A stretch of 64,000 bases of DNA, taken from positions 1-64,000 of the forward strand of contig JAULBX010022187.1 in assembly GCA_032358255.1 (NCBI GenBank). The letters run 5' to 3'. A model generated the notes under the pieces. The model did no database searches. It worked only from the letters and a program-made list of their open reading frames with translations, and was not told the origin of the DNA. This document shows positions 38,130 to 55,484 of the stretch, piece by piece. Both the position numbers and the translations under genes were made by a program. Source of the stretch: Heterotrichella gracilis. Taxonomy: Eukaryota; Sar; Xanthophyceae; Tribonematales; Xanthonemataceae. The stretch's first letter is position 1. Every line of letters starts with the position of its first letter.

Positions 38130-38427
38130 CTTGGTAGCTGTAGAGTGTCAGGGAACAAGCCGGGGCAGAAGGGGAGCCGATTGTGAGGTGGTTGGAGGCA
38201 ATGAGCGTTTATGAGCAGACTGGCAGGCGTTATTTGCTGATAAGGAGAAAAGGCAGTTTTTTATTTGGCCCAAATTTCGGCCTGGGACCCATTTGGTCCC
38301 CAATCCACATTTCAGAAATATGAGTGACTGAGTGACCAGCGTGGTTTCGCCAGAACTCGTAAAAACAAAGGCTCTGCATGCAATTCAGTGTATCCAGGTC
38401 CAGTAGCAGTATCCAGGTCCGTTGGAC
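38130..38427. promoter_or_regulatory. Shared divergent promoter region, 298 bp
   Basis: These 298 bp lie between the ATG of beta-tubulin (-) and the first in-frame ATG of the MINDY gene (+). Both 5' UTRs and core promoters must fit here. It contains a direct repeat of GTATCCAGGTCC at 38390-38401 and 38409-38420. No clear TATA box was identified. Confidence 0.5.
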
Positions 38428-41400
38428 ATGCTGAAGTGTTTGGCAGTGGCATGTGGTGATGCGGGTGGAGACAAGGTCGTCGGTCAGGAGGTGAAAAATT
38501 GCTGGGTCAGCATGCATAGCCAGCCTGTTGCTGAGAAAGGGCACACCGTGGGAGGCCTTGCGCACGTAAGTTTGGTGTCTGTTCCGTATATTGTGTGGTT
38601 GTGAGCCACCATCCAGCTGTGGGCTAGCAAGGCCGTACCGTCTCAACCCTTGCAAACCGTCTCACAGGCTTTGGTGCTTGATTACCTTCACGCAAAGAAC
38701 TGTGGGCGCACCCTGGAAGCCTTCAAAAACGAGGTGAGGCGTTGGCGTTGCCCACTGGGTATGCTCCGCCCTGCAGGTAGCCACAAGCTGTGCAACAGGC
38801 TACGGGAGGTTGCTTGGCCAAAGCATGGTTGTAAACAGCAGACAAAGCTGGTGGCAGAGCACTGTGGCCCTGATTGTGGTTGCATGCTCGTTGCTCAGTG
38901 ACTTTCCCGTCTGCAGGCTGCTCAGTGCAACTTGGCACCACCTGCCACCAGCGCTGGGTTGGAACGGTTGCATGTTGCTAAGTACATGCGTGAATATGAG
39001 GCTGTGCACGGCCAGCAAAGCACGACTCCTCTCCTTGAAGTCTGGATCAACTCAAGGCTTGACTCAAAACGGAAGGTAGCAGCTGCAGGGGTTGCAGAAA
39101 CTGCACGTGATGCAGCCAGTTGTTGGGCACCCCATGACACAGTGAACAGTACTAGGCAGCCCTGTGTGGACCACAGCTACACACAGGACTGTGCTCCTTC
39201 TCAGCTTGCAGCAGTCAGGCCAGAACCAGTGCAGCCATTTACACAGGGTTGCAGGGCTCCTTCAAGCAGTGGAGCAAGCGAGCCTGGGGGTCCTGAGACC
39301 AGCACACTTTGCACAGGGACTGGAGGCACCCAGAGACCAACAACAGGGATGACAGCAGAACCAATCCATGCGCAGACAACATCCACCAGACCTTCTTCAA
39401 GGTTGAGTAGCCGCAATGGATCTGGAACAGCAGGCGAGTCCACTGGGCGTGGGGACAACAAGCGGGTATCGTTTTGGCCAATGTCACGCCCTGGCTCTGA
39501 CCGCTTTGGTCCTGACACTGAGAGCAGTTTCAAGGTGCAGCAAGATAGAAGTTACCCAAGCATCAGCAGCACCCAATCTACCACATCAGTAGGTTATCAG
39601 CAAATGCGGCAGCCTAGCAGCAACATTGACACCACCAGAAGCAGTATTGGTGCAGTAGCTGGTAAAGCAGACCACAAGGATCAATCAAGAGCAGAACGAA
39701 TTCAAGAACCTGGTGATATAACATCACCAGCATTCCAGCAAAACTTCACCATTAAAGCTGTCCGTACCAGGTTTCAAGATACCGGTGCACAGCCTTCAAC
39801 CACCGATTATGCACAGGAGCTGCGATTCCGAAGCACCTCGTTGCCTATGCCCGCGGTGTTAGCGCACGCAGGTATGTAGCCATGCTTGTTATGGCTGCCA
39901 TGTGATGTGCAGCACCCTGTATGCAGCTTGATCTGAAGGTGATGATGCCATTGGAAGTTATCAATGATCAAGATGTTACATGTCCAAATACTGTATTCAA
40001 TTTGCCACCTTTTGCATTCAGGCAGCGTACCATTTGGAGTTGATTTTACTTCCCAACCACGGCACGAGGAGCTGATCAACAAACAGAGCCTGGCCCACCA
40101 GATAATAGAAGATGATTTGAGCGAGCCTAAAGCAGGCATTTCATCATGGGACGCAACATTAATCTCCAAAATTCGTTTGCGGCATGCTCCACTTCCAGTC
40201 AACCAGGTACAGGCCTGCTAACAGTACTCTGTGCTAGTCAAACCAGGAACAATGGGCAATGAATGATATATACGATGGGCACATGGACACCTAATGCACG
40301 TCAAGCATGCGCAATGTGGTACAGGTGAACCTGTTGCGCACACTGCTGTTTGGGGCAGTTGACAACCCAGATACCTTGGGGTGGAAACAAGGGTTTGTGC
40401 TGAACAACAAGGACAACATGCGCTTCCTGCTGATACAGCTGAAAGGAGGACCTTGTGGTGTTCTCGCGAGCGTGCAGGTAAGTGCTTTTTGCGATAACTT
40501 AAATGATTGCTGATGCAATGTTTTCAGGGTACAGTTTACTTTCACATTGGCTGCCTTTGATCAGACTCATCATTTACTTCCCAGTTTATTGATGTGAAAT
40601 TCCTTGGCTGGCAAACAAGCTAACTGTGGGCCAATTGTTATACAGGCATTCATGATTTTGCAGTGTTTTGGCAAGAATATTACGCCTGACAAGCTGAGTA
40701 AATCATTTGAATGGAGTGAAGGCCTGAAACTCCTGGTAAGCCGTATAACTTATGGCCACTGCTATTAATCTGCTTACAGCTCACAGACTTGCAAGCGGCT
40801 GTATATAATGTTGTCCTGATTTCCTCATGGTGAAATACATTATTCGTCCAGCACTTCCAAGCTTGCTTGAAAAAATGCATGAAAATAACTTCCATCAAGT
40901 TGTGCTCCCTTTCACAGACGGGTGCACTAGCAAGCATCATCTGGCAAGCTTCAGACCAGAAGAATGCATTGGTGGTGTCCTGCAATCAATCGCATACTGG
41001 TTCATTGGACTTTGAGGAGCTATGCGAAAGGCTTGATGTCAGCCATGCCACCAGTGAGGCTATGGTGCAAGATATGCTCACCAGCAGGTAAGCAGACAGT
41101 GTTGTTCATTCTGGAAGCGTGTTCTTGACGTGTGCCGTTGCAGGTGTACCAGGGCAAATGTCATTGAAAGGTTTTGGACCATCAAATGTGGATCATGCTG
41201 GATCGTGTAGGACTAGACAAGACTATGCATGTACATACATCTGTCAGTGGTTTGTGTCATTGATTTGTTCAAATCTCGTCTGCACAGGATGGGCCAGTTG
41301 ACAGAGACGCATGGCTATGGATTGATTTTGATGCTGTTCTCTGTGGTGCTGACTCGTGGCATCGACGTCATCAAGAGCGAGATGGATGAGCCAAGTATTC

Positions 41401-42342
41401 CTCTCATTGCAGAGCACGGGTATTGCACACAGGACATTGTGAATCTCTTCCTCACAGGTGGGCATGGCTGCAATTTTTTTGCCTTTACAATGTACAAAAT
41501 TGGCAAGACTTAGTCAGGACTGTGGACTAATGTAGCATCGGATTCCGGAGAACACCCTAAGCACATCATGCAGAACCTGTTGCGTATCAATATCAATGTT
41601 AATTTGACAAATGCACTGATACATTGCAGGCAGGGCAGTGTCAAATGTTTTTGATGGTGACAAGGGCATGGAGGGCGCCACTTACAAAGGCATTGAGCAG
41701 CGCTCAACAATTGGGCTCCTGTCTCTGTACGAATGGTGTGATATGATGGAGGTCGGCAGGTAAAAGACATTAGTCATTGTGAAACTTGAGCTTGCGACTG
41801 ATCCATGTTGGAAAAAGAACATTTAATCCCTTTCTGGTGTTGCTGGTATTATCTGCTGTTTTATAATATGCAATGGTATGTGCCATTGGTATATGGATAT
41901 CACGTGTTGCTACTAGCATGATGGCAGTGGTCATAACACCAGCTTCCACCACTGCAATACTGCAGTATTTTGTTCCTGCTGCCCCAGGTACATGAAGGAT
42001 CCGCAATTGCCCATCTGGGTTGTGTTTGCCGACAGCCACTTTGCAGTACTGTTCTCGTGGCAGAAGGAGGCCGCTGCTGCAACATTGCCATCATCCACAA
42101 CAAGCAGCATGCTGTACTTCTATGATGGATTGTGCGGCCAGGACCTTTTGGCACAAATCAAATTGGTCATGAAGAGTAAGACAACCATCTTCTCGAAGTT
42201 TGGCTTGCAAAGATCTCACAGTCTCAACATCCCGGCCCGTCCCAAGAACCAAAACCTGCCCCCACTAGAATGCGTGCTGCGAACGCGGGTCGCTTGGAAA
42301 GATGCCGATATTTTCTGGATCAATTGCGCGCCCTTTGTATAA
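38428..42342 (+). CDS. MINDY4: LisH-domain MINDY-4-type deubiquitinase, 803 aa
   Basis: Ten exons keep one frame: 38428-38565, 38668-38733, 38917-39871, 40022-40206, 40325-40477, 40646-40735, 40918-41087, 41288-41457, 41630-41759 and 41988-42342. A LisH motif (VLDYLHAKNCGRTLEAFKNE) near residues 47-68 is followed by ~320 residues of Ser/Thr/Gln-rich, probably disordered sequence. The catalytic domain has the nucleophile in LKGGPCGVLASVQ (Cys492), HGYCTQDIVNLFLTGRAVSN, and the histidine in WVVFADSHFAVLF (His703). MINDY enzymes trim K48-linked ubiquitin chains. The start could instead be the in-frame ATG at 38512. A 27-nt micro-exon near 41144 is possible but has a weak donor. Confidence 0.9.
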
Positions 42343-43098
42343 AAAAATATATCTGTATTGGCATCATTCATGCTTTTTGCCACTGCAGCTGGCTAAGCTG
42401 ACATAAGTAGGGCGTCCCTCTGATCTTCCCTGCAGCTTTTATGCCTTTCATCATCTACCACTATATTTCACTCCCCGTCGGATGACTGCCTATTTGTGTT
42501 TTCAAGGTCTTTTCCACACCAATGTTCACATGGACCCAGTTCATCACCGGTCTGTTGTGATGCACACTGAGGAAGCGATTTCTGCTTTGGTGATGCATGT
42601 GCAGCATACTGCAGTGGTGGTATCATATTTGACACACAGAATGGTCCAGGATCAAATGGGTTTGCCACCCATTGGGTTGGAACTGACAAAACTTCCCTGA
42701 TATTTATGTGGACCCTAGCTTAGGGTGTCGCGGCCTTGAGAGAAGCACGTTTGCCCCACCTTTTGGTTGGGAGTTTATCAATAAGCTTTTGCGTGGGTAG
42801 TGAAGCAAATATCTGTCTAAAGACCGCAAGTGGCAGAGTTTGTTAACTCACGTCGTGTGTTAGTGGATATCGCTGCCTGCATCCCCAAAAAACACTTCGA
42901 CACGCCGGTAGCAGGCTACTGCAGCAGCGGTGTGCAGGCAGGTCGTCAACAACTGTGATACGTCACATACCGAGCTTCGAGGCTGTGTCCAGGTCGGGGG
43001 ACCCACTTGAGGAAGGGCTGCAGTGGCTGCAGCGCCCACTTTCAAGGCATCGACGCTGCTGTCAAGCCAGTGTGGCATTCTAGCTGCGGAGTCTTCCA
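42343..43098. other. Intergenic, no gene recognised
   Basis: The 3' UTR of MINDY and the promoter of DDX1. Only short open frames (42482-42700) are present. Confidence 0.5.
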
Positions 43099-49555
<6,457 letters not shown>

Positions 49556-50011
49556 AGGGGGAGTTATGGGTGCGGCGGTGAGGCGAGGGCGGGGGAACAT
49601 CCATGACGGGGTGAAAGGAGGGGTGGTGGCAGGGTGGTGTTTGCGTGCCAGGCGTCCTTCTTCATGCTAAGGGATCACTGGTGAGGAGGGCGGGCATTAT
49701 CCGGGGGAGGGGGTTTGAAGGAGGGTAGGGGGCACCGCAGTGGTGGCGGTGCGAAGCGCAATGCACGCTTTATAGTATGCATATCTCATTCTCATGCTCC
49801 TAATCACCACTGAAAAGAAAATTTGCATGGAGTAAAAGCCTTGCAAGGTCGATCAGCCACTACTGTAGCATGGCTCACTGAAGCGCAGGGCTCCTAAGAA
49901 ATGACAATTTAATGTAAAAATGCATAAAAAACAATTCAGTTTGTTTGCTGTTGATTGGCGGCACCCGTCCAACTTAGTGCGCTACCCACTGCACAGGCAC
50001 CCACTGCAGCG
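49556..50011. other. DDX1 3' region
   Basis: G-rich sequence with the duplicated terminal-exon copy, then AT-rich DNA. No further gene recognised. Confidence 0.5.
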
Positions 50012-50710
50012 ATGTCGGTGGATGGCAGTGGAGGAGCAGGTGGCGACAAAAACAAGCGCAAGTGGGTAGCGCAGGAGGCAGATGTTGGTGTCGATGCACA
50101 GCCGGCCTTACCCAGTGCGGCAGATTGCGAGCAAATGGCGGTGAGCTAGGTGGAGAAGCTTGGGGCGCAGGAGACGCCCACTGGATGGAGGTTGGAGTGT
50201 TGGAGGAAGACCAAGTGAGAAATTGCAGTAAATGAGTGCTGCGGCGGCGTTGAGAGGGTGCGCATGTTGGCAGTGCCAATGTGCGTGGGACATTTGCAAT
50301 TTTTTTATTTGCATCCTGTTTTACAAAGATCTGGCATGCATCCAGTAGTAAATTGAACTTTACTTTGTTGCAAATGCAATTGAATTCAAGGCCCAAGTTG
50401 CCCCATCAAATGAACATTGGCGCATCATATCACCATGCCTCCACAATAGTCTCTCAAAAGAAGAATTACCCAGGGATAATATCTATATCAAGGCGGGGTG
50501 CCCTGCATGCAAATTAACAACATCATACACACTGCATCGCATTCATTTTTTTAACGCAAGCAATGGTTGCAGCAATTGTTTGCCGGTTCCCTGGAGCCCT
50601 ACGCAGCAACCAAAACTCGTACGGCAGCGGGAAGGAAGAAGAGAACGCTGTTGCGCGGCGTCTGTAACATAATTATCAGTTCACCACGAAGCCTAGGCAA
50701 TGTCTCATGA
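50012..50710 (+). CDS. Possible small gene, 88 aa, unknown function
   Basis: A tentative two-exon model, 50012-50140 and 50573-50710, keeps the frame. It would encode a Gly/Asp-rich N terminus (MSVDGSGGAGGDKNKRKWVA) and a basic stretch (YAATKTRTAAGRKKRTLLRG). Support is limited to an ATG, a GTGAGC donor, a TTGCAG acceptor and a composition more protein-like than chance. No family is recognised. It could equally be a 3' UTR exon of DDX1 or noncoding. It converges on the SEN54 stop 190 bp away. Confidence 0.28.
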
Positions 50711-50900
50711 TTTTGCCAGACTCTGGTTGCCACCTCAGCTCAGGATGCTCCCCAACGACACGCCTTAAATCCCCAAAAGGAAGGAAGGGAACGCACAGCG
50801 CAATCCTTGTGCAGCTTCTGTACCACCACCGGTGCATTGCATTGTGTTGCCAACACAAAGATAGCCTGAGTCATATTTTTGCCAGACTGTTGATGCCAGG

Positions 50901-53900
50901 TCAGCTCAGGATGCTCCCCAGTGACACCCCTTCAATCCCAAAGTAGCTGATGTCGCCCTTATCCACCACCGCATACTTGACACCCACCCCACCCGCAGCC
51001 TTGTCTGTGGCGTGCATGTCGGCCAGGGAGGGGGGGGTGGTGCCGGCAACGCACACCATGAACTTGGGCGCTGGGGGGGTGCGGCGGCTGATGTTCTGGC
51101 TGGGGAACACCTCGAATGCCTGCGGGAATGGTGCGCGGATCAGTGCAGCGGTAGATAGATCACAAGCATCAATGGCTAAATCAGCCCATATGAACCACCG
51201 CAAGGGACGGACAGCTTGCGACAATGCTGCTGTATGCATCAGCTAGCACACAGCAGTGAGGCTGCGGCAAGCTTAAACCCATATACTGTCCATCGACCCT
51301 CACATCCCTCACCAACCCTACACCCACACACCAGCCCCTCACACCATCGCATCCAACCCTGCACACCAAACACCAGACATAAACCCCCTCCTCCCACAGC
51401 CCCACCCCACACAGCGCACCGGTTGGGTCGCCGCCTCCCCCCCCACCCCCCACTGCTCCTCTTTAACAATGGCCGCCAGGGGCTGCATGAGGGGGTGCCG
51501 CTCCCGAAACACATCGTGGCACGCGGGCACTACGGTGCAGGTGGGCAGCTGGGATAGGTAGGCGGGGGATATGCAGCCCAGCCATGGGTGCTGGTCGCCT
51601 AGCTCTGGCCACCAAGCGGCTTCAGGGACCTGTGGGGCAGGGTACGAAAGTGGGGTCTTGTCCAGTGGCTGGTGGCAACATTCCCATGCGCTTTGTATAT
51701 ATGAATATTTCAGTCTCTAAATTTTTAATCACTATATTATGGTCCTAGTGATCATCATTTTGCACTAGTTGATAATGAAAGTCCTGGATTGTCATTGTGG
51801 CTGTGCACCTGATTTGGCATCGCGCCTCACCTTGGCTTTCTTGTGCTTCCGCTCTGCAGCGCCCCCCTGCGCCTTGCGCTTCTTCAGCTTCACCAGCGCC
51901 TCCTCGTGGGGTGCAGGCTGCAGGAAGGGCGCAGGTGTTCCTCACACTTTGATACCAAACAACAGGAAGACAACAAACAACAGATGCTGCACCTAGGCGC
52001 ATGTACGTCACTGCCTGGGGTGCGTGTATCTATATGTGACACTGTCACCTTTGTGTGCAAGGTGTGAGCAAACAGTGGTGCGGGAGCGCTGCGATGGAGC
52101 ACCGCTTGACGCACACTGCTCAGTAAATCATTTGACCAATTTACTGCCAAAGTCTCATGGTCTCCAGCAGAGCACGCAAGATACCTGAGTCTGTCCTGGC
52201 ACTTTCCGGCCGATGGGCTGAGCATGCACAGTGCCATGTGCGCCCCATGGCCCGTGGATCCACGCAGCTGAGGGTTGCTCAGCGATTGGCAGCTGCCACC
52301 TGGCGGGGTGCCTACAGGTGGCGATCAGATGGTGGGTCATCAGTGAGTGGTGGTGAGCGGCCTGGTCGATCAGAAAGTGGATGATCAGTGGTGATATGGT
52401 GGTGATGATTGTGTAGTGGATAATCAGCGGGTGGCAATCAGCAGGTGGAGATCAGACCACATGTATCCGACAAAGCAGGAAACACATGCTCAAAGCAGCT
52501 GCCACTTGGCGCACAGCCCTGTGTCTAAAATACTTCTGCGCACTTTGCAATCCGGTGATGGGTTGCAAGGTGAAATGGCATCAAGTAAGTGCAGGTTTGC
52601 GCAAAAAGGTTCAGATATTCAAATGCTAAGTCCTGAATAAAAAACGGCAGCATGATGGATGGGAGATCAGCCAATGAGGATGATCACTTTGGCCAGGTCA
52701 GCCAATTGTGCCTAGCTCTATTATGGAACAGATACCAGCGGTACGATTACAAGTGGGCGTGTGCAACAACGTACAATGGCGTGGCTAGGCCAGTACCGTT
52801 TTCAAGTGACGGGTTAGGGTTTATGAGTTGTACGCACCGTCTGACAATGTACCCGCAGCGCATTAGGTGGCAGTACACTAGGAACATGTCACAGCTGAAG
52901 CCGGTGGAGCCCTGCAACCCAAGAGAGGTACAGGAATGATGTGGAAAAGAATGGATGAGATGACTTGTATGCCTCTGGTTTCAAGAGCACAGTGGGGGAT
53001 GCAATCTGCCTGGAAAACCCATCCCATCACCCGCAACCTGAACTTGTAACAACCACCGAGCGGAACATTGCGCCACACATCCACTGATCGGCCACTTCTC
53101 AGTGTGTATCACGTGCAAAATGCTTGCTGCTGGCAATGCTGCTTGGTAAGGTTGCTGCTTTGGAGGGTGAAAGCACAGGACTGTTTGCAGCAACACCCAT
53201 GGTGTCTTGATGGTTGTTATACTGGTTTCAGAGTGTGGTTTGCTCACCATGATGACATATGCTTCCTGCATGCTGATCAGGCGCTGCTGGGCTGGGGACT
53301 TCTGTGCCACTAGCAGCAAGTTGGCGCGGTCCATCAGGTACCTGGAGGGGGTTAAAGCCAGCCAGGTGGGTGAATAGGGTTTAGGGTTTGGTAGGCATGA
53401 GGCACAGCCAGGCAGGGGTTCCGAGTGCGCGGCGAGGGTGCGATGCACGAATACGGTACTGCAGGTGAACAGCCTACGTGGCAAGCTGTGGGACTTACAT
53501 CGCCTCCTCTATGTGCAGAAAAAGCTTCTTCCCTTGGGTGAACCCTGCACCAGGGTAACGGTCCTTCAGAGCACGCCTTGCAGCATGAGATGCACCCCCT
53601 CTGGTGATCAACGTCAAGCAATCGATTGTTGAGAGTGCGGCGACTCACCCATGTGTTGGAACAGCTTGCCTTTCTGCATCACCACCTCCGCCAAGCCAAG
53701 GTCGGGTCTCCAGATGGCGGCAGATAGGTCACGCCTGTGCAGTAAACAGGTGGGTGGCTAGACCACGGTGCGTGGAACTGTTATTCACAGTGAATACTGT
53801 TATGTGTGGTTGTTTGAAGACGGTTCACTCTGCTGTGGGTGAAGGTGGGCTGCAATAACAGTGCATGCATGCATGTGCATGCATATAGAGTTTGTCAGGT

Positions 53901-54086
53901 GACGCCTGAACTTGACACTGTTGCTGGCCGCTTGCCGTACCCAGTCTTTGGTGCCGCCCAATACTGCAGTTCTTGCTCCAGCACATCCTCAAGGAGTGCT
54001 TCGTCGGACACAGCATCAGTGTGAGATGTGTCGAACAGCTCCACTTTCTGGCCTCCTCGCCGGAAGATAGCTCCCGGCTCAGCCAT
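50901..54086 (-). CDS. TSEN54: tRNA-splicing endonuclease subunit SEN54, 361 aa
   Basis: Nine exons were joined in frame: 53917-54086, 53649-53734, 53499-53544, 53248-53341, 52838-52911, 52185-52311, 51831-51917, 51447-51629 and 50901-51119. The N-terminal domain reads LSAAIWRPDLGLAEVVMQKG, KLFLHIEEAMYLMDRANLLL and SMQEAYVIMGSTGFSCDMFL, then HLMRCGYIVRR, the SEN54 hallmark. A Lys-rich linker (KLKKRKAQGG, ERKHKKAK) leads to the C-terminal domain FEVFPSQN, FMVCVAGTTPPSLADMH and KYAVVDKGDISYFGI. SEN54 is a structural subunit of the SEN complex, which removes introns from pre-tRNAs together with SEN2, SEN34 and SEN15. It has no catalytic triad of its own. The junction after exon 1 is the least certain. 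Confidence 0.87.
52808..52826. repeat. Telomere-type block near a SEN54 donor
   Basis: GGGTTAGGGTTTATGAG on the plus strand lies 12-30 nt inside the intron after SEN54 exon 5. Confidence 0.7.
53376..53391. repeat. Telomere-type block near a SEN54 acceptor
   Basis: TAGGGTTTAGGGTTTG lies 35-50 nt before the acceptor of SEN54 exon 4, reading CCCTAAA on the sense strand. Confidence 0.8.
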
Positions 54087-55484
54087 TGTGATTGTTCTCT
54101 GAACCCTCCTTGCTTCCCTATCGGTTTTGCATCTTCTGATTGTATCTATGCAACTGTGGCACTTGCATCATGTGCTCCAGCTGGGACGAGGTGTGTCTCC
54201 AAAACCCCGGTCAACGTGCTCTGCTCACTTATAAGTAAGTCTTACTGGTTGCCAGAGTGCACTTGCTTAAGAAGTATTTGGCATTGTATTGCTGCTGCTA
54301 AACAGGCCCAAGAGTCCTGAACGAAGGGCAACCATTAGGGTTGCAGCTAGGGTTTCACCAGGGCCTGGGGTGATTGCTGCATGACCCCAGGGTGCGAGGG
54401 CTGGAACAGATCCTGATTACTACTGGAGGGCACACTGCAGTTGTGCTGTTGTGAGTCGTGTTTGTCAACTGAAACTTTCCTGCAGCACCCAACTTGATCA
54501 TCCAGTGAAGGGCGCTGCCTAGCAGTACTGGTGCCTTGCTGTCTAGTTGCGCCTTTGGCAACGATCTGCTTATCTTTCCTATCTATTACAAAAATGAAAG
54601 GTGAGTACTAGTGAAACTGCATGCGTGCAGCCATAGTGAAAGCCACTGGTATTGAAAGAACTGCGTATCAGCGGGTCGGTCCATTTTGGAAACGGTGTGG
54701 AATCCACACCATGGAGAGCTAATGTGGTGCGAGTGGTACACGCCAGCTGGTAAAGATATACTCTCCCTCAGGCAAACAATCAGCATCCACTAAATGCGCA
54801 TTCAAATATGAAATAAATCTAAATAAAAAATGCAGACCACCAGGTCACTGCCCTGACCCACACTGACCACTGGTGTGTTGAAATTTATCCACATGGCAGC
54901 GATTGCTGCGAGAATTGAAGCCTGGATGATCAGGGGCCTCCATGGAGACTGCATCTGCCCATGCATGCATGCAGCTTGCTGCTGAGCAAAACTTCTCGTC
55001 AGGGCTTTGCAATACATGAAATATTCATATAAAATAATCGATTATCGTAAAAAGCAATTAAATTTATTTTATAACAAGTCATGTGAATTCAAATTCACAT
55101 GGGCCCACGTGTCACTCCATCAACACCTTGCACCTCCACGCCCGGCGCGCCGGGGCGTCGCTCCAAGGACGAGGAGTAGGGCAAAACGTTTGTTGCATGA
55201 GGCAGGCAAGCCTTCCTCATGCCTACTATGGCACTTCGACTGTTGTGATTGCAGTCGATAGCACTCAACGGGCATGCACAGGCCTACTTCTATGATAATC
55301 AGATTTGGTTGTAGCAACCGACGCGCTGCGCAGACTGCCGCAATCACCAGGCGCAGTGCTTGGTACGCTTTGCAGTACATATCTTCTTGTATAGTAGTAG
55401 TAAACTGACACACAGCAGATCGCGGACTAAGCGATTTGGGGCATAGCCCCTCAGCTTTTTACTGCCGCCCTTTGCGCATATGCC
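54087..55484. promoter_or_regulatory. Divergent intergenic region, 1.4 kb
   Basis: Promoters of SEN54 (-) and of the glycosyltransferase (+). It holds TTAGGGTTGCAGCTAGGGTT near 54338, an AT-rich stretch at 55015-55080, and no recognisable gene. Confidence 0.45.
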
